Shown here one piece after another: positions 1 to 11,390 of a stretch of DNA of 64,000 bases. The notes below the pieces were generated by a model, which did no database searches, was not told the origin of the DNA, and was given only the letters and a program-made list of their open reading frames with translations. Position 1 is the first letter of the stretch; each line of letters begins with the position of its first letter. The stretch spans positions 372,001 through 436,000 of the forward strand of contig JAEUWY010000008.1 of NCBI GenBank assembly GCA_022059125.1, in the 5' to 3' direction. The position numbers and the translations under genes are program-made. Origin of the DNA: Corynespora cassiicola (Eukaryota > Ascomycota > Dothideomycetes > Pleosporales > Corynesporascaceae).

Positions 1-1648
1 CGGCGGCGTGAGTGAAGATTCGAAAATACGCCTTCCTCTTCGGGATGTCATGTCTCGCTGACTAATGACCGTCGTTGCATCTCTTCTTTAGGCAAAATTG
101 AGGTCATCTTGTCGCTCCATCACATCATCCTAGTTTGCAGAAATCTAGCTCATCCTTGTGTGCTCTTTTCCCAGAGGTTGAAGATACGTGGATGCTTATA
201 TTGAAGCAGTAGCTGCATGTTCCCGTCAACATAATCGGAAGAATGCAACACTAAGATGGGCTTCTCGAGCCCTCGTTGCCAAACATATGAACACAAGGTG
301 TTTCTTCCATGTATCATTAACCACGTGGGAGGCTGGCTTACTCAGTAGCCAGAACCTGCTGAATCATCTTAAGCGTCGCGTGCCACAATTCAAACAGCGA
401 CGCTTACCTCCAGCCAGAGCAGACCCAGGAAGCAATCACCTTCACCGATCTCGCGTGCCTGTGCCGCTCCGTGCCTCAGAAAGTAGGTTCCAAGACGACG
501 AATTATCGATCAATATCTTGGCGTCTTGGATGTTCCTGACAAGACCGGCTGGCCGTAGGGCTTGAGGATGGCCGAGGTCCCAACGGTACATGTCCCGCAC
601 AGAATCATAGGTTGACATCGGATCGCAACCGGAACAACACCACAACGCAAATCCCCGATCGGAACTCACTAAGCAATGCCAATTTTGCTCAGCATCCTTG
701 AGTTCAGCCCCATCGTTCCTTAATCTGCACGGCGCTTACCCTTGAACATGCACAATTGTTGCCCTGCAAATCTAACAACATTGCCAGGCGCACTTTGCAA
801 GATTTTGGCGATCGATTCTGTCGTCATATCGACAACGTTTACATCTTGGTACTACCGGCTGTCCTACCGAGTTTGCAATGCGGCTGGAACGACTAGGCGA
901 GATGGACCATAGCCCTGAAGGCTAGCTCCCACGTTTGACTTCAGCCACGCTTCTGGATAGCTACGAGCTGCGCCCACTTCTGTGTCTGCGCTGGATCCCC
1001 GCAAGTCCCGGACCTCACCAAAAGCTCATCCTTTAGCAGCTCCGTTTCACCTTATGGGTAGTGTAGCTTTCTCGCTTCCCGCCTGAAGCGAAGTGATCAA
1101 AGCCTCATTGGTTTGTACCAGTTGACCTACATGGAGCATAGCATGACGCAACTTTCAACCGGCTGATCTTACCTTTGGTTGCTTCTCATTCCAGAACATC
1201 TTGGCTTGTAAAAGGATCTCCAGCCGCGAGCATTCAGCTTCACCTTGGCAGCCAAGCAAAATGCAAGCTACCTCCGCTCCTCAGTACCCCTGCCAAGGTG
1301 GAGATCCATCGATTGGCTCCTGAAGGCTTGGATCTCTCCTTTCGGTACGGTAGCCTCCTTCGCGTGCCGCATCGTGCCCCTCGTGCCCCTCGTGCTGTTC
1401 ACCTTGCCAAGCAGTACCATAGCAGTAGTTGCCGAGAAGGTGCAAGTTTTCTGGCAAGTGGAGGTTGGTTCCTGGAATAGGTCTAAACTTGGTCTCGGAT
1501 CCCCAGACAGGCCGTCCATTCGTGCATCGATGGTGGTGTTGGATTTATATATAGGCCGCTGTATTACATCCTGTTCAGGGACTTTCTGAGTCTTGTAGTC
1601 ATTCTCGATTCTTAACTCCAGCCCAATAAGGTCGTGAAATCGATCAGC
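1..1648. other. Upstream region without a recognisable gene
   Basis: No open frame here has a recognisable domain, and the short frames overlap each other on both strands. A TATA-like element near 1544 precedes the P450 start. The left edge may hold the end of a gene lying outside the window, but no motif shows it. Confidence 0.5.
1542..1556 (+). promoter_or_regulatory. TATA-like element of the first P450 gene
   Basis: A run reading TTTATATATAGG lies about 100 bp before the ATG at 1649, a normal distance for a fungal core promoter with a short leader. It is identified by sequence and position only. Confidence 0.45.
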
Positions 1649-3337
1649 ATGGCACCACCAGCAGAATTCAGAAACCTCGGGTTGAGTACCCCCGCACTGA
1701 TAGCATTACTTGTTCTTGGTGTCACCTTAGCGAGAGTAGGTGCTTTCATCTCAAACAACATACCCATATATTTACAAGATAGTTTATCTACATCGGCCTC
1801 ACATGTCCCACTCGTTCTCTCCCTGGCCCTTGGTATACCCGATTCACGCACCTTCGCTTGAAGCGTGCAGTTATCAGCGGACAGAGAGTCTTTTACATTG
1901 ATCAACTCCACCAAAAATACGGACCCATTGTTCGCCTTTCGCCCTTTGAGGTTGCCGTCTCCGATGTCAATGCTTTCAAAGAGATCCACAAAATCGGCTC
2001 CAGATATCTCAAAAGCCCCTGGTATCAGCGGCTTGCCAATTTCCCCAAGCCAGGCATTTTCACAATGATTGACCCTGGTGAGCATGGCCTGAGGAGGAAG
2101 CTCCTCTCCCGCTCATTCAGCAGGTCATATCTAGTGGAGAACTGGGAGCATGTCGTTCGGAGCAAGGCCGAGTTGTGTGCCTTTAGGGTCAAGGAGCAAG
2201 CCACGACAGATACAGCAGATGTGTACAATTGGTGGATGCTCCTAGCATCAGACATTAGCGCACACCTCTCCTTTGGTGAACCCTTTGGTATGCTTGAGAT
2301 GGGAAAGGTAAGCTAGCTTATCGTGAGGGGCGTTTGTATTGTACTAATATCCGACCAGGCGAACCAATTCATTCGCGTGCTAAAGAAACTTACCATGGGC
2401 GCTGGCATCATGGTCGAGATGCCCGTCCTACGCCTCCTCCGCTTCATCCCTTTCCCTGCCGTACAGGAAATGTTCAACGCCAACGACTACATAATCAAGG
2501 GAGCCGATCGCGCGGTACAGATTGCCAAAAAGCGCAGCCGCGGCGAGGCAAACATCTTCCGCAAGGTGCTCGACGACTACGAAAAGGAAGGCCAGGGCAT
2601 CGACGATATGGACGTCAGGATCGAGGCCATGAACCTCATCATCGCCGGAACCGACACGACTGGCGTGACCCTCACCTACCTCGTCTGGTGCGTGCTGCAG
2701 CGCCCAGAGCTTCAGGCCGCCCTCGAGGCCGAGGTTGGCGATCTCAAAGAGGGGTTCTTGGAAAACGATTTGATAAATCTGCCCCTTCTCAATGCAACGA
2801 TCGAGGAGACATTGCGCTTGTACGGTGCTGCGCCAAGCAGTCTCCCCCGCATCGTGCCTGAGGGTGGCAGTAAGCTGGGAGGCTACTACATCCCGCAGGG
2901 CACGACGGTCAGCACCCAAGCGTTTACCTTACATCGCGATCCCAAGATCTGGAAAGATCCCCTAGCGTAAGTGCCTCCTCCCAACTCATCGCCGCATCCG
3001 TTCATACATGCACTCCAAGCCACCCGACTCTTTTCAACATAGGCTAACACCGCATAGCTTCGACCCCTACCGCTGGCTCCCAACCGCCACCTCCCCCATC
3101 CCAGCAGCCCTCTCCCCCGACGCGAAAGCCGTCTTCCATCCCTTTGGCGCCGGGGCGCGCTCGTGTATTGGCCTCCACCTTGCGCGCATGGAGATTCGGT
3201 ATGCGGTTGCGTTCTTCTTTAGGGAATGTAGAGGCATTCGCCTTGCAGAGAGTGTCACACCTGAAAGCATGGAGTTGGAGAATTTCTTTTTGATTGCGCC
3301 CAAGGCGCATCGGTGTGAGCTTACGTTTAAGAAGTGA
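1649..3337 (+). CDS. Cytochrome P450 monooxygenase (microsomal, class II type)
   Basis: Haem-thiolate monooxygenase, expected to be anchored in the ER and fed electrons by P450 reductase. Four exons give 499 aa: 1649-1735, 1783-2307, 2359-2966, 3058-3337. The first intron is only 47 nt; removing it restores the hinge SLPGPW that follows the N-terminal membrane helix (residues about 14-35). Family landmarks in order are the I-helix IIAGTDTTG, the ExxR motif in EETLRLYG, the FDPYRW segment and the haem loop FGAGARSCIG with the axial Cys near 443. Length is normal and no landmark is missing, so the gene looks intact. The GTG in frame at 1634 is not needed; the ATG at 1649 fits better. Substrate unknown. 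It stands alone beside a NACHT gene and is not obviously part of a cluster. Confidence 0.9.
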
Positions 3338-3668
3338 TTTTTAGGGCCGGGTGGGGAAGGAGGGGTGAGGGGATGGAGTATGGGTGATGAGTTATGTCTT
3401 AATGCTAGTGTCAATACTTTTTATGTTGATTGCATTGTGATTGCATTTTTGGTCACTATTCAGTATGTTTTCGAAGCGGTTCAAAGCGGGACCGCTGCTG
3501 GTGAGTATTGGTCGATTTAATGAGGGTGACAGGTTTTTTGTGTGCATTGCACGCGTTCGAAAGAGCTCATTAGACTATGGGCACTTCTACAGCCTCACTA
3601 CAAAGTTTCAAGAAAATAAAAGTGGGCAATTGTCTATTTCAGGTTTTGAATGTGAGTCATTGAATAAT
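3338..3668. other. Convergent intergenic spacer
   Basis: About 330 bp between the ends of the P450 (+) and the NACHT gene (-). It is AT-rich towards 3400-3660 and should hold both 3' ends. No gene seen. Confidence 0.5.
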
Positions 3669-5990
3669 TCATTGTATTGAGGGACAATCGGTACTGAAGA
3701 CTTGTGCGTAGTCGGGTAGGAAAGCGAACATCCACCGCTCTAGACTGCAGCCACATTTGAATATAATCCACTTCATAAGTGCAAAATAATAATGGTAGAA
3801 ATATACCGAATAGCAAAAAAGAAGTATTCCTTCAGAATGGATTCTTTTCGTAAGTATCATGAGAGGGAAATAACTTGCCAGCAAGATGTTATCTAGTTGT
3901 TCGACAGGAAATGGGGTTATTAGCGTTTTCCATAGCCACCACAGGCTAATGAATACATAAAAGATCGGAACATACCAAAAATTAGGCTCTGCCTGATTTC
4001 GGTCTATTAGCTCGTCCCAATCAAACGCAATGGGTGCCCAGGGCTCTACATCCCGGCACCGCTTTAAATGGCTAGAGTAGACGCATGCGATATTCATTAC
4101 CATGTCAAATAGCAAGCAATGGGCTCGCCATAGCCACACAACTCGCTGGTACTGGACAGTTTTGCCGGAAGATGCGGTGAATTTTAGATGCCGCCTCAGG
4201 TAGAAGTGGATTCGGTGATGAGAGCCCGCCCAAACCGTGCGAAGATTGTCCGTTTCCAAGTATTCGGGATACAGTGAACCGTATATGCGAAAAACATAGT
4301 AAGACCAGGCAAGCGCTCGATTCCCGTCGACGAATATCCTGGAGTCGAAATCGTACTCTTTTAGAGCCTTGCGTGTTGTTGCTAGCCGCAGGTATTCTGC
4401 AACCGAGAAGTGTGCCAACGTGACAAGTCTTGGGATCCTGGTCCACGAGGATGTCTTCCTGGTGGCTATAAGTCCATTTAGTGGAGTGAGGATGTCTTGG
4501 CTCTCTATAGGCTTTTCCATGATGTTGCCGAACCAGCTGTACCAGGATTTGTAGGCTACCGCGCTGATAGCAGCAAGGTATGTCTCGTCGACAAGCTCGC
4601 CAACTAGTATATAACCGAGGGCTCGGACGATGTATCGACGAAGTGTCTTATCGCTGATACGTTCTAGGATGCGATCGTAAAAATCATATAGCTGACCTGG
4701 TAGACAGGCCACTAGCTCCAGCACTTCCTCAGCGGTTGTCGTCTGCCGTTGCAGCTTGTCAATCTCATCACAGTAGAGTGCGGCGAGGCGGAACCTGAAA
4801 GAAGTCAACATCCTTTGTCTTCATGCGATAGCTTGACTTACATGCCGTCTACTCTGGTTACTATTGATTTGACTACTTCGTCAAGGCCCGCCGCGCTCAT
4901 GTTCTGAAGCGAGGGATGCGAGCCTAGTCGCACCCGCACCGCTGTGTCAATGTCCACACTGACGATTTCTTTGGTGATGTGACCCATACTCCAAAGACAG
5001 TCTCCAGAATATTGAGCGTGAACCGATGCATCAGTCCTTACAAACATGATTATTCGAATGCGAACATGTTTGAGCTTGCTGTTCAAGGCGGAGAGATGAT
5101 CGAGCACTTCGACGATGGCGCGCTGCTTTCTATCGGGCACTTCGTCGAGAGCGTCAACAATGAGGTTTAGCGAAAGTGGTCTTGTCCGGTCAGTCGCGTC
5201 GCATCCATCAAGTCTGATAGCGTCGTCGTCTAGACCTTTGATGACAGAACATGCCAATTCGAGAATGTGCCTGATTGCAGAAGCGTCGACCTGCCTCTTG
5301 TATTCGTTTTCAATTCCAGATGGTATGGTTTGGAGCAGGCAAAACTGGGCCAATATCGTACGAAGTAAGAATTCGGGCGTATGTGTGTATCGTCGATCGA
5401 ACGCGAAAAATACGGGCACAGGTAGTATATTTAACTTGATTTCATCAACGAAACTATCAGCCTGAGTGGTAAGGGCGCTTCTACAGTGTCAGCAAGATGG
5501 CATTTATTCACAACTTTGCAAACGGTCAACTTGCCACAAAGTACTCTTACCCCTCCCAACTTTAAAATATCAGTTGCTTATCTAGAAAGAGTAGTTACAG
5601 ACACATTGCGTACCTGGTCCATGTATGCAAAGATGATCTGTTCCCGTCTTCAGCCAGTCCGGCAAAAAGTCCTTAACAAACCACTCCCCAGTTCCGTCAG
5701 CTGCATTCCGGTGCAGACTGTTCAGAAGCCGTGATTGGGAGTCATCTGTCTTGTCGAAAAGCCATGGAGCAAGCCACTTTCGATACTTTCGATGTTTTTG
5801 ATCTGACTGGTTCAGACTGGGAACTTGTCGGCAAGAAAACACAGAGTTCAACGGTACCTTCAGCGTCGCCAAGGACCAACTTGATTTCAGTGCGGGCACC
5901 GTGGCCTATAGTGGTAACATTTCCAACTGTCTGCATGATGCATGAGCGGGGCAAGAGAGAGGTGGAAAAGGCGGGGTGGCATGCCTTCAA
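3669..5990 (-). CDS. NACHT-type STAND NTPase with C-terminal hydrophobic segments
   Basis: Fungal NLR-like NTPases act in nonself recognition or cell-death signalling; the role here is inferred. The pre-NACHT stretch has the usual WLAPW and GTGEWFV blocks. The Walker B strand is LIVDALDEV, followed by a RIIMFVRTD strand. The RVDGMFRLAALYCDEI helix, the LPGQLYDFYDRILERI block and HFSVAEYL are all typical of the family. A clean 47-nt intron (4795-4841) joins the last two exons. The P-loop is the weak point: with introns 5544-5613 and 5462-5514 it reads HGPVLCGKLT, where the Ser/Thr after GK is Leu. The N-terminal splice (ATG 5990 or 5938, intron ending near 5858) is uncertain. The last 110 residues hold three strongly hydrophobic stretches and no ankyrin, WD or TPR repeats. 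It could be a decaying copy. Confidence 0.65.
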
Positions 5991-6637
5991 CTAGACGAAA
6001 ATATTTAGCAGTATAAAACCGTACAAGGAGGCCTCATGTGACATGGAGCCAACCAACACCCACGACTTGTTTTAGCGCTGTTCTATGGGAGCTGAAATTA
6101 CGCAGTACCATCCCAATTGCCTAGCCACAATCCTGACGTCACTGGCGCAAATGGACGACACACTACTCATCAACCGCACATGGAGACTCGCACAAGAACA
6201 TTGACCTTTGATGCCAAGCAAACTGATCCAATGTCGATTGGATTCTAAGACTTATAGGAGAACATCGCTCCCCTAGCTCGCATAGCAATAGATCCACAGC
6301 CCTACAAGAGATCGAATACTTTTGGGTATCTGACAGTATGTGAGGGGCAAGTCCACGCTAGAGAGGAGACGGCCTGTTGCACTAGTAATCACCAGTGGTT
6401 CCAGAACTGCTATCGCGCATATGATCAATACGAGGCTGAGCAGTAGGCGCAGCCAGGCTACAGCCAGGCTTCAAGCCGTCCGAACGCATCTTGCATCCAT
6501 CGTCCTGTGCTTGACCAGTGACATTGACATTTGCACATATCCCCCATATTCCCCCCAGACACCACATCCCTCCCAAAAATCAATATCCTAAACATCATCC
6601 CCCCTCCCCTCTAAAAAAAGAAACTCCCCCAAACAAA
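5991..6637. other. Divergent intergenic region between two NLR-like genes
   Basis: About 650 bp between the presumed start of the NACHT gene (-) and the ATG of the N-terminal-domain gene (+). A C-rich, A-rich stretch at 6540-6637 precedes the latter, as in many fungal leaders. No other gene seen. Confidence 0.5.
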
Positions 6638-7535
6638 ATGTCCGGCCTCGCCGAAGCCTCCGCCATAATCGGCATCACTGACGTCGGCCTAAAAGGCATA
6701 AACCTCCTCTACACCTACATCAAAGACCTCCAAAGCGTGCCCCCCACCATCGAAGCCCTCCACGAAGAACTAAAACTCCTGCAATCCAGCCTGCACGGCC
6801 TAGAAGACCTGCCCCAAGCCGACGAAGCCACCAAAAGCGAAGTCGAGCAGACGGGCCTCTCGGAGGCCCTGCAAAAGTGCAACGCGAGCTGCGAGCTGCT
6901 CCAGCAGGACCTGAAGGTCTGGACGAAGCGGGGGCTGGATAGTTTTAGGACGAAGGTGCTGGTGAGGCGCAACAAGACGAAGATTGAGGGGGCGGTGGTG
7001 AGGATTCGGAATACGCAGCGGGCTTTGCACTGCGCTGTTAGTATCTTGAATTTGTATGCGGCTGCGATTCTTGCTGTGACATGTGGTGTGTGTGTGTGTG
7101 TGTGTGTTTTTTGCTGACGGAAACACCAGGAGGCTCCAAATATCCCGTGGTAGAACTTTGTCTGCGAACGAGCCTAATGTCCAGCAAGTCGTTCTTTGGC
7201 GATCAGAGGCAGAGGTCGGACGAACGGACGCCTTGGCCGCGGCGGAAAGCTTGGAAGACGGTGCCGATGAGGATGATGTAGATGCTGAGGTTACGGCAGT
7301 TGAGCTTGCGAAGCAGGCCGATGCTAGTGGCGAGTTTGTTGCACTGTATGACAGGATTATACCGAAGCTTGAGAGTATCGAGCAGCTGAAGCAGAAAATT
7401 GGGAATACAACGACGGAGAACGGGGGTAAATCACAGGTTGGTATGCCGAGGGAGGTGGTGCATCTGGTGAAGAGCCAGACGATTGGAGATACGCATACTG
7501 GAGAAAATGCTTCATCTCAGGTTGGCATCTATTGA
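6638..7535 (+). CDS. Short protein with fungal NLR-type N-terminal domain
   Basis: The ATG at 6638 sits in a good fungal context (ACAAAATGTCC). The first 140 residues resemble the helical N-terminal domain of fungal STAND/NLR proteins: MSGLAEASAIIGITDVGLKG, then an amphipathic helical region with LHEELKLLQSSLHGLEDL. An intron lies around the GT-dinucleotide run and ends at the CACCAG at 7129. The exact donor is ambiguous because the run offers many GTs, and splicing may vary with repeat length. The second exon continues as an acidic region followed by LYDRIIPKLESIEQLKQKIG. No NTPase or repeat domain follows, so only an N-domain is present. It is divergent from the NACHT gene, which lacks this domain. 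It may be a stand-alone signalling partner or a truncated NLR. Confidence 0.6.
7085..7107. repeat. GT dinucleotide microsatellite at an intron donor
   Basis: About ten GT units lie at the exon-intron border of the N-domain gene, so several successive GT donors are available. Confidence 0.75.
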
Positions 7536-7910
7536 TGGTTGATATTTGGTCATATAAGATGGGTTCGGGTGGTTAGATGATCAAAATTAAGGAAGATGCA
7601 AAAGCTTGGTTTTCTTTGTAGTCAATGGAGTAGTAGCTACATATGTCAACACCTGTCTTAGTCTGCCCTTTTCTTGACTGATACGCCTCACAAGGTATCA
7701 ACGTAATTTAGAAGCTCCAGGCCTCCAAAACCTCAGCCATTCAATTAGAGCTTAGTCTGAGATGCCGGCCTTAGCATTCAAATGTTTCTGAAGGCTAGGT
7801 CATGCTTTGTTGACCTATTCATCCACAAAAATCACGTTTGAAAAGTTCGTCGGACAAACTCCCCTCCTCTCAAGTATGCCTCCCAGATCACAATAATAAG
7901 ATGTCGGAAC
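7536..7910. other. Convergent spacer
   Basis: About 375 bp between the stop of the N-domain gene and the stop of the 2EXR-like gene. A strong GTAAGT directly follows the last codons of the 2EXR-like gene on the minus strand, so that gene may extend into this spacer through another intron. Confidence 0.4.
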
Positions 7911-8564
7911 TTACAATCGTTCAAGGTTCGGAAACGAAGCCCAGATATCAAGTTCAACAAGAGGATGGTTATTATACCAGGCGATTAACGGGAGCTCCAC
8001 GGTTTTTATTGTGCAGAGTTGTGCTAGAAGCCGATACTTCATCCATTCACCCACGATAGCGGGATAAATTCCATATACCAAGCGGTCTTCGTAGGGAAAG
8101 ATCATCAATCTGGTGAGAATGAAACGATTCAATGCATAAGTTATCGATGCGGTTTCGGCATATATCTGGCGGCAAACCTTAGTAAGGCCAAAGGCGAGAC
8201 GCTTGGAGATGGGCTGAAGATGTATCTCATCTACCCCATGTTTTACGTTTCATTGTAATCCACTCACGTAAGTACCCAGCCTGAGATTGGATGGTGATGA
8301 CATGGCCACTAAGTGTGTATTCAGAGATGCTCTTGCGAATCTCGACTGGTAGGCGGAGCAATGGTGATTGGATGGCATTCTTCTTTGCACTTTAGGTTAT
8401 TAGCATTCATTCGGTTTCACACAATAGCGCAGTGATGCTTACATTTCCATGTATTCAGCTGGCCCATTGATATGGACTAAGTCATCATCACGTATCTTAA
8501 CACTATATCCTTCCTGGGTGCTAGCCTCCGATTTTATCCTTTCGGTTAGGTTGTTGGTTGCCAT
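7911..8564 (-). CDS. 2EXR-domain-like hypothetical protein
   Basis: A small gene mostly hidden by introns. Exons 8443-8564, 8268-8389 and 7911-8230 join in phase to give about 187 aa. After a polar N-terminus the second exon encodes LLRLPVEIRKSISEYTLSG, matching the LPxEIRxxIxxY core of the fungal 2EXR/F-box-like family. The third encodes LTKVCRQIYAETASITY, the LTxxCRQIYxEt motif found downstream in the same family. These proteins are abundant in Pezizomycotina and their function is unknown. The second intron (8231-8267) would be only 37 nt, so that junction is tentative. The stop overlaps a GTAAGT donor (TTG TAA GTT), so a further exon is possible. Confidence 0.6.
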
Positions 8565-10471
8565 GGTGTTGGTTTATTTAACTGGGAGGGTGGGAGGATG
8601 GAAGTTGGTTCATACGAGGCCGGGTCCGCCTGATGGTAAAGTTTGGGGCGATTAACGAGCATCGATGAATGCATTTTTCTTCATGCTACGCGGCTGTTTG
8701 TTCCAAGAACCAGCAGTGCCTCGCTTTCCTTTGCCTTTGAAGCACCAAGCAATTGTCACATTCACTTCAAGGAGATTATGCGCGGATCATAGGTGAATAC
8801 GGGTACATGATGGAATAGACGGGGCAGCTTCACCCTACAACATAAAGTTATCACACCTACCTACCTACATCATTAGAAAATTTGTTCGTGAAGAACGCCC
8901 GTCTAAGGCAGCAAATCAGATGCATTTGACTTGATTACAACACGGGGGACCAGTGGAGTCCAAAAACACAGATAACAACGCCGATATCTAAATACCGCGT
9001 CCTCAAAATTAATTCGTAATTCCATTACCCCAGTGTACGCCAGGCAGATACTATACGGCACTAATACCGACATACCGCAGAATAGTTGGCAACCGCGCAG
9101 CGTACTCTATTCATCCGCCCTTTTCCATAACCCAGAGGCCTGCCTTGTGTTGATCTGCAATGGCAATAGTTGCTTGAAACATGATGTAGCCATGGAAGAA
9201 CAGCACGAGGCGCTTTCAAATGAATTGTGATTACCCAGATTGCTTCCCTCGGATCATGTTCATCTCTGGCTAATGTAGTTGTGGAAGTGATCTTTGGTTT
9301 CATATCTGGGCCTAGGGACCGGATCTGAAACGCGTTTGTTCTACTGGAGATTCCCACAGGCCACGTGACTGTCAGTAACCCTGAAATATCACCTAGGTAG
9401 CTACTAAGTGATGGAAGCGAACTATCGTTCACATGTGAACACCACCCCTTTGGCGTCAAATCTTAATGACCAACTCGTTGGTAAAAAAAAGTTAGAACGT
9501 AGAAGGAATTCTGAAAAGAACCCCAATGTATCCACTCGCGTTACCAAGACATGGTAACTGTCACATGAAAAATTCAGTGTGTAATGCTACATGATGCAGA
9601 GTCCGACTTTCGTGTCCAACCGGATGCTGCGAAAGATGGTCTGGGGAAAATGGATATACCCCTTTTTTCCAAGGCTGATGGAAAACAAGCTCCAGGCAAA
9701 ATGCCAACACGGCCTCGTCCGAGCTGGTAACACGAAAAGACAATGCTGAGCCGTGCTCACACCGCCCTTCAACCCCCTAGAGATAGGTGACGCAGGATGC
9801 AAGCCGGAGGGTGCCGGCTAAACGACGTCAGCATCGGAAGTTGCGATTGATCCCGGGGGGCGTCGGCGGTCCTTTGGTAGCAATCGACGTCGATATTGAT
9901 TGGGGATGTGGGCGGGCTGAGTCGCGTAGAAGGTTATAGTAGGGAGACTATAAGGGATGATCGACGCAGGGGAGGCTGCACTGCATATTGCCGGGGCGCT
10001 AGCCACGAGGAATGCAGAAACAGGCATTGAGCGTAAACGTTGTGGAACCGAACCGAGGCCGGAATATTGGACGGGACGGGGTGGTGACCAGACCTGTCGT
10101 TGGGCATGGATGGTTGGACACTTGGAAACATGTGCGCGGGTGCCAAGATGATGAACCGCGGAAGGCGTGGTTTTAGAAGGAGAGAAGGAATGGAAGCATT
10201 GAATGTGAGAAAAATAGAAACAAGAAAGGTACGAAGGGAAATGATCGGTGATGATCCAATAGTGGCATTTCGGGAGGGAGACGTTTTCGATCTTCAGGCC
10301 AGCGAACCCCACACGAGTCGATAACCTACGCCTATTTTTTCCCTCCCAACGTACGATGCATTCGTCATAGGAACCAGGGTCCGGACAGAGTTGCCATCAA
10401 ACAGGGGGTGGCAGCGTGGGAGGCAAAAAGGGCCGACTGGTTGGATTCGGTCGAAACGGTGTCACCGCAGG
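8565..10471. other. Intergenic region, no supported gene
   Basis: About 1.9 kb between the 2EXR-like gene and the 3' end of CIA2. Open frames such as 9818-10312 (-) lack a recognisable domain and have an irregular composition. ACCTACCTAC repeats occur near 8860. I see no RNA gene. Confidence 0.45.
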
Positions 10472-11138
10472 CTATTCGCAAGTGGAGAGCATCTTCTTCA
10501 GAACGCCCATCAAAGTGCCGTTCTCCAGGGCGGCGGCGACCCTTTCCTTGTCGCCGAGCTGCTTGTTCACGGCTTCGTCAGTGCTGTGCGTACCCTTTTT
10601 GATGCGCACGTCAATACGAAAGCGAGGCGGCAGGGCCTGCTCGAGGCGCACGCGTACCCCCAGGCCGATGACGGTGGCTAGGGAGCAATGGGTAATGGTC
10701 GGGGTGATTTCCACAACGACGGTGCTAATGGATGAGTGGGGGGAGGTTGGCGGCAGGATGCGAATGTCGGGAAGGTTCACGACGGCCAGCGAGCCGAGGG
10801 AGAGAGGGTGCTCAGGGTCAGAGATGGAGGAAATCAAGTCTGCAATACGGGCGCCCATGTCAGCCGTGGCCCCGGCCCGGGATGCAGGGCTCAGGAGGCT
10901 CACCATAAATCTCCTGTTCGTCAATGTCCTCTACAGAGCCATCGTCCGAGTCGCTCGCCGAATCGGGGCGGTCGAACGGGTCGTTGAGGTAGTTGTATTG
11001 GGGGATCAGATGGTCGAAGAGGCCTGTGCCGCCGTCGTCGCGCCGCTTGATATTGGCTTCGGAGCGGCGAGAGGGCAGGTCAGAGGGGTTCAAGATGGTG
11101 GGGTTTGCGTTGTCCTTGTCGAGGTCCATGATTGCCAA
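10472..11138 (-). CDS. cia2: Cytosolic Fe-S cluster assembly factor CIA2 (MIP18 family)
   Basis: Component of the CIA targeting complex (with CIA1 and MET18), which hands [4Fe-4S] clusters to cytosolic and nuclear apoproteins. Two exons (10904-11138 and 10472-10839) flank a 64-nt GTGAGC...TTGCAG intron and give 200 aa. The N-terminal 70 residues are acidic and disordered. The MIP18 domain starts at EIYDLISSISDPEHPLSLGS and contains THCSLATVIGLGVRVRL, whose reactive Cys is near 130. It ends with the hallmark KKGTHSTDEAVNKQLGDKER and VAAALENG. Everything expected is present and the length is normal. It is transcribed away from a Zn2Cys6 regulator across 3.8 kb. Housekeeping role; very confident identification. 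Confidence 0.95.
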
Positions 11139-11223
11139 GGCGAGTGCAGACAGCAGACAGCAGATGCGGGATGCAGGATATAGATTGCAGTGGCTGGTGG
11201 GAGGACGTTGTGGTAGTTGGCGG

Positions 11224-11249
11224 CGGTGGTGGTGGTGGTGGTGGTGGTG
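11224..11249. repeat. GGT trinucleotide repeat
   Basis: About nine tandem GGT units, within 100 bp upstream of the CIA2 start. Confidence 0.85.
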
Positions 11250-11363
11250 AATTTTCGCCTCCGCAGAGCGCCAAGAGTTTGCCCCTCCATCGTCATCCGG
11301 GCAGGCAGGCAGGCGCGCGCGCAGGAGCAGCAGTCAAGCCTCCCGGGCGGCGGGCGGCGGAAC

Positions 11364-11390
11364 GGGCAGGGCAGGGCAGGGCAGGGCAGG
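11364..11390. repeat. GGCAG pentanucleotide repeat
   Basis: About five tandem GGCAG units in the CIA2/regulator divergent region. Confidence 0.8.

Noticed and set aside
9818..10312. 164-codon minus-strand frame
   Set aside because: No domain, irregular composition, and no supporting neighbours.
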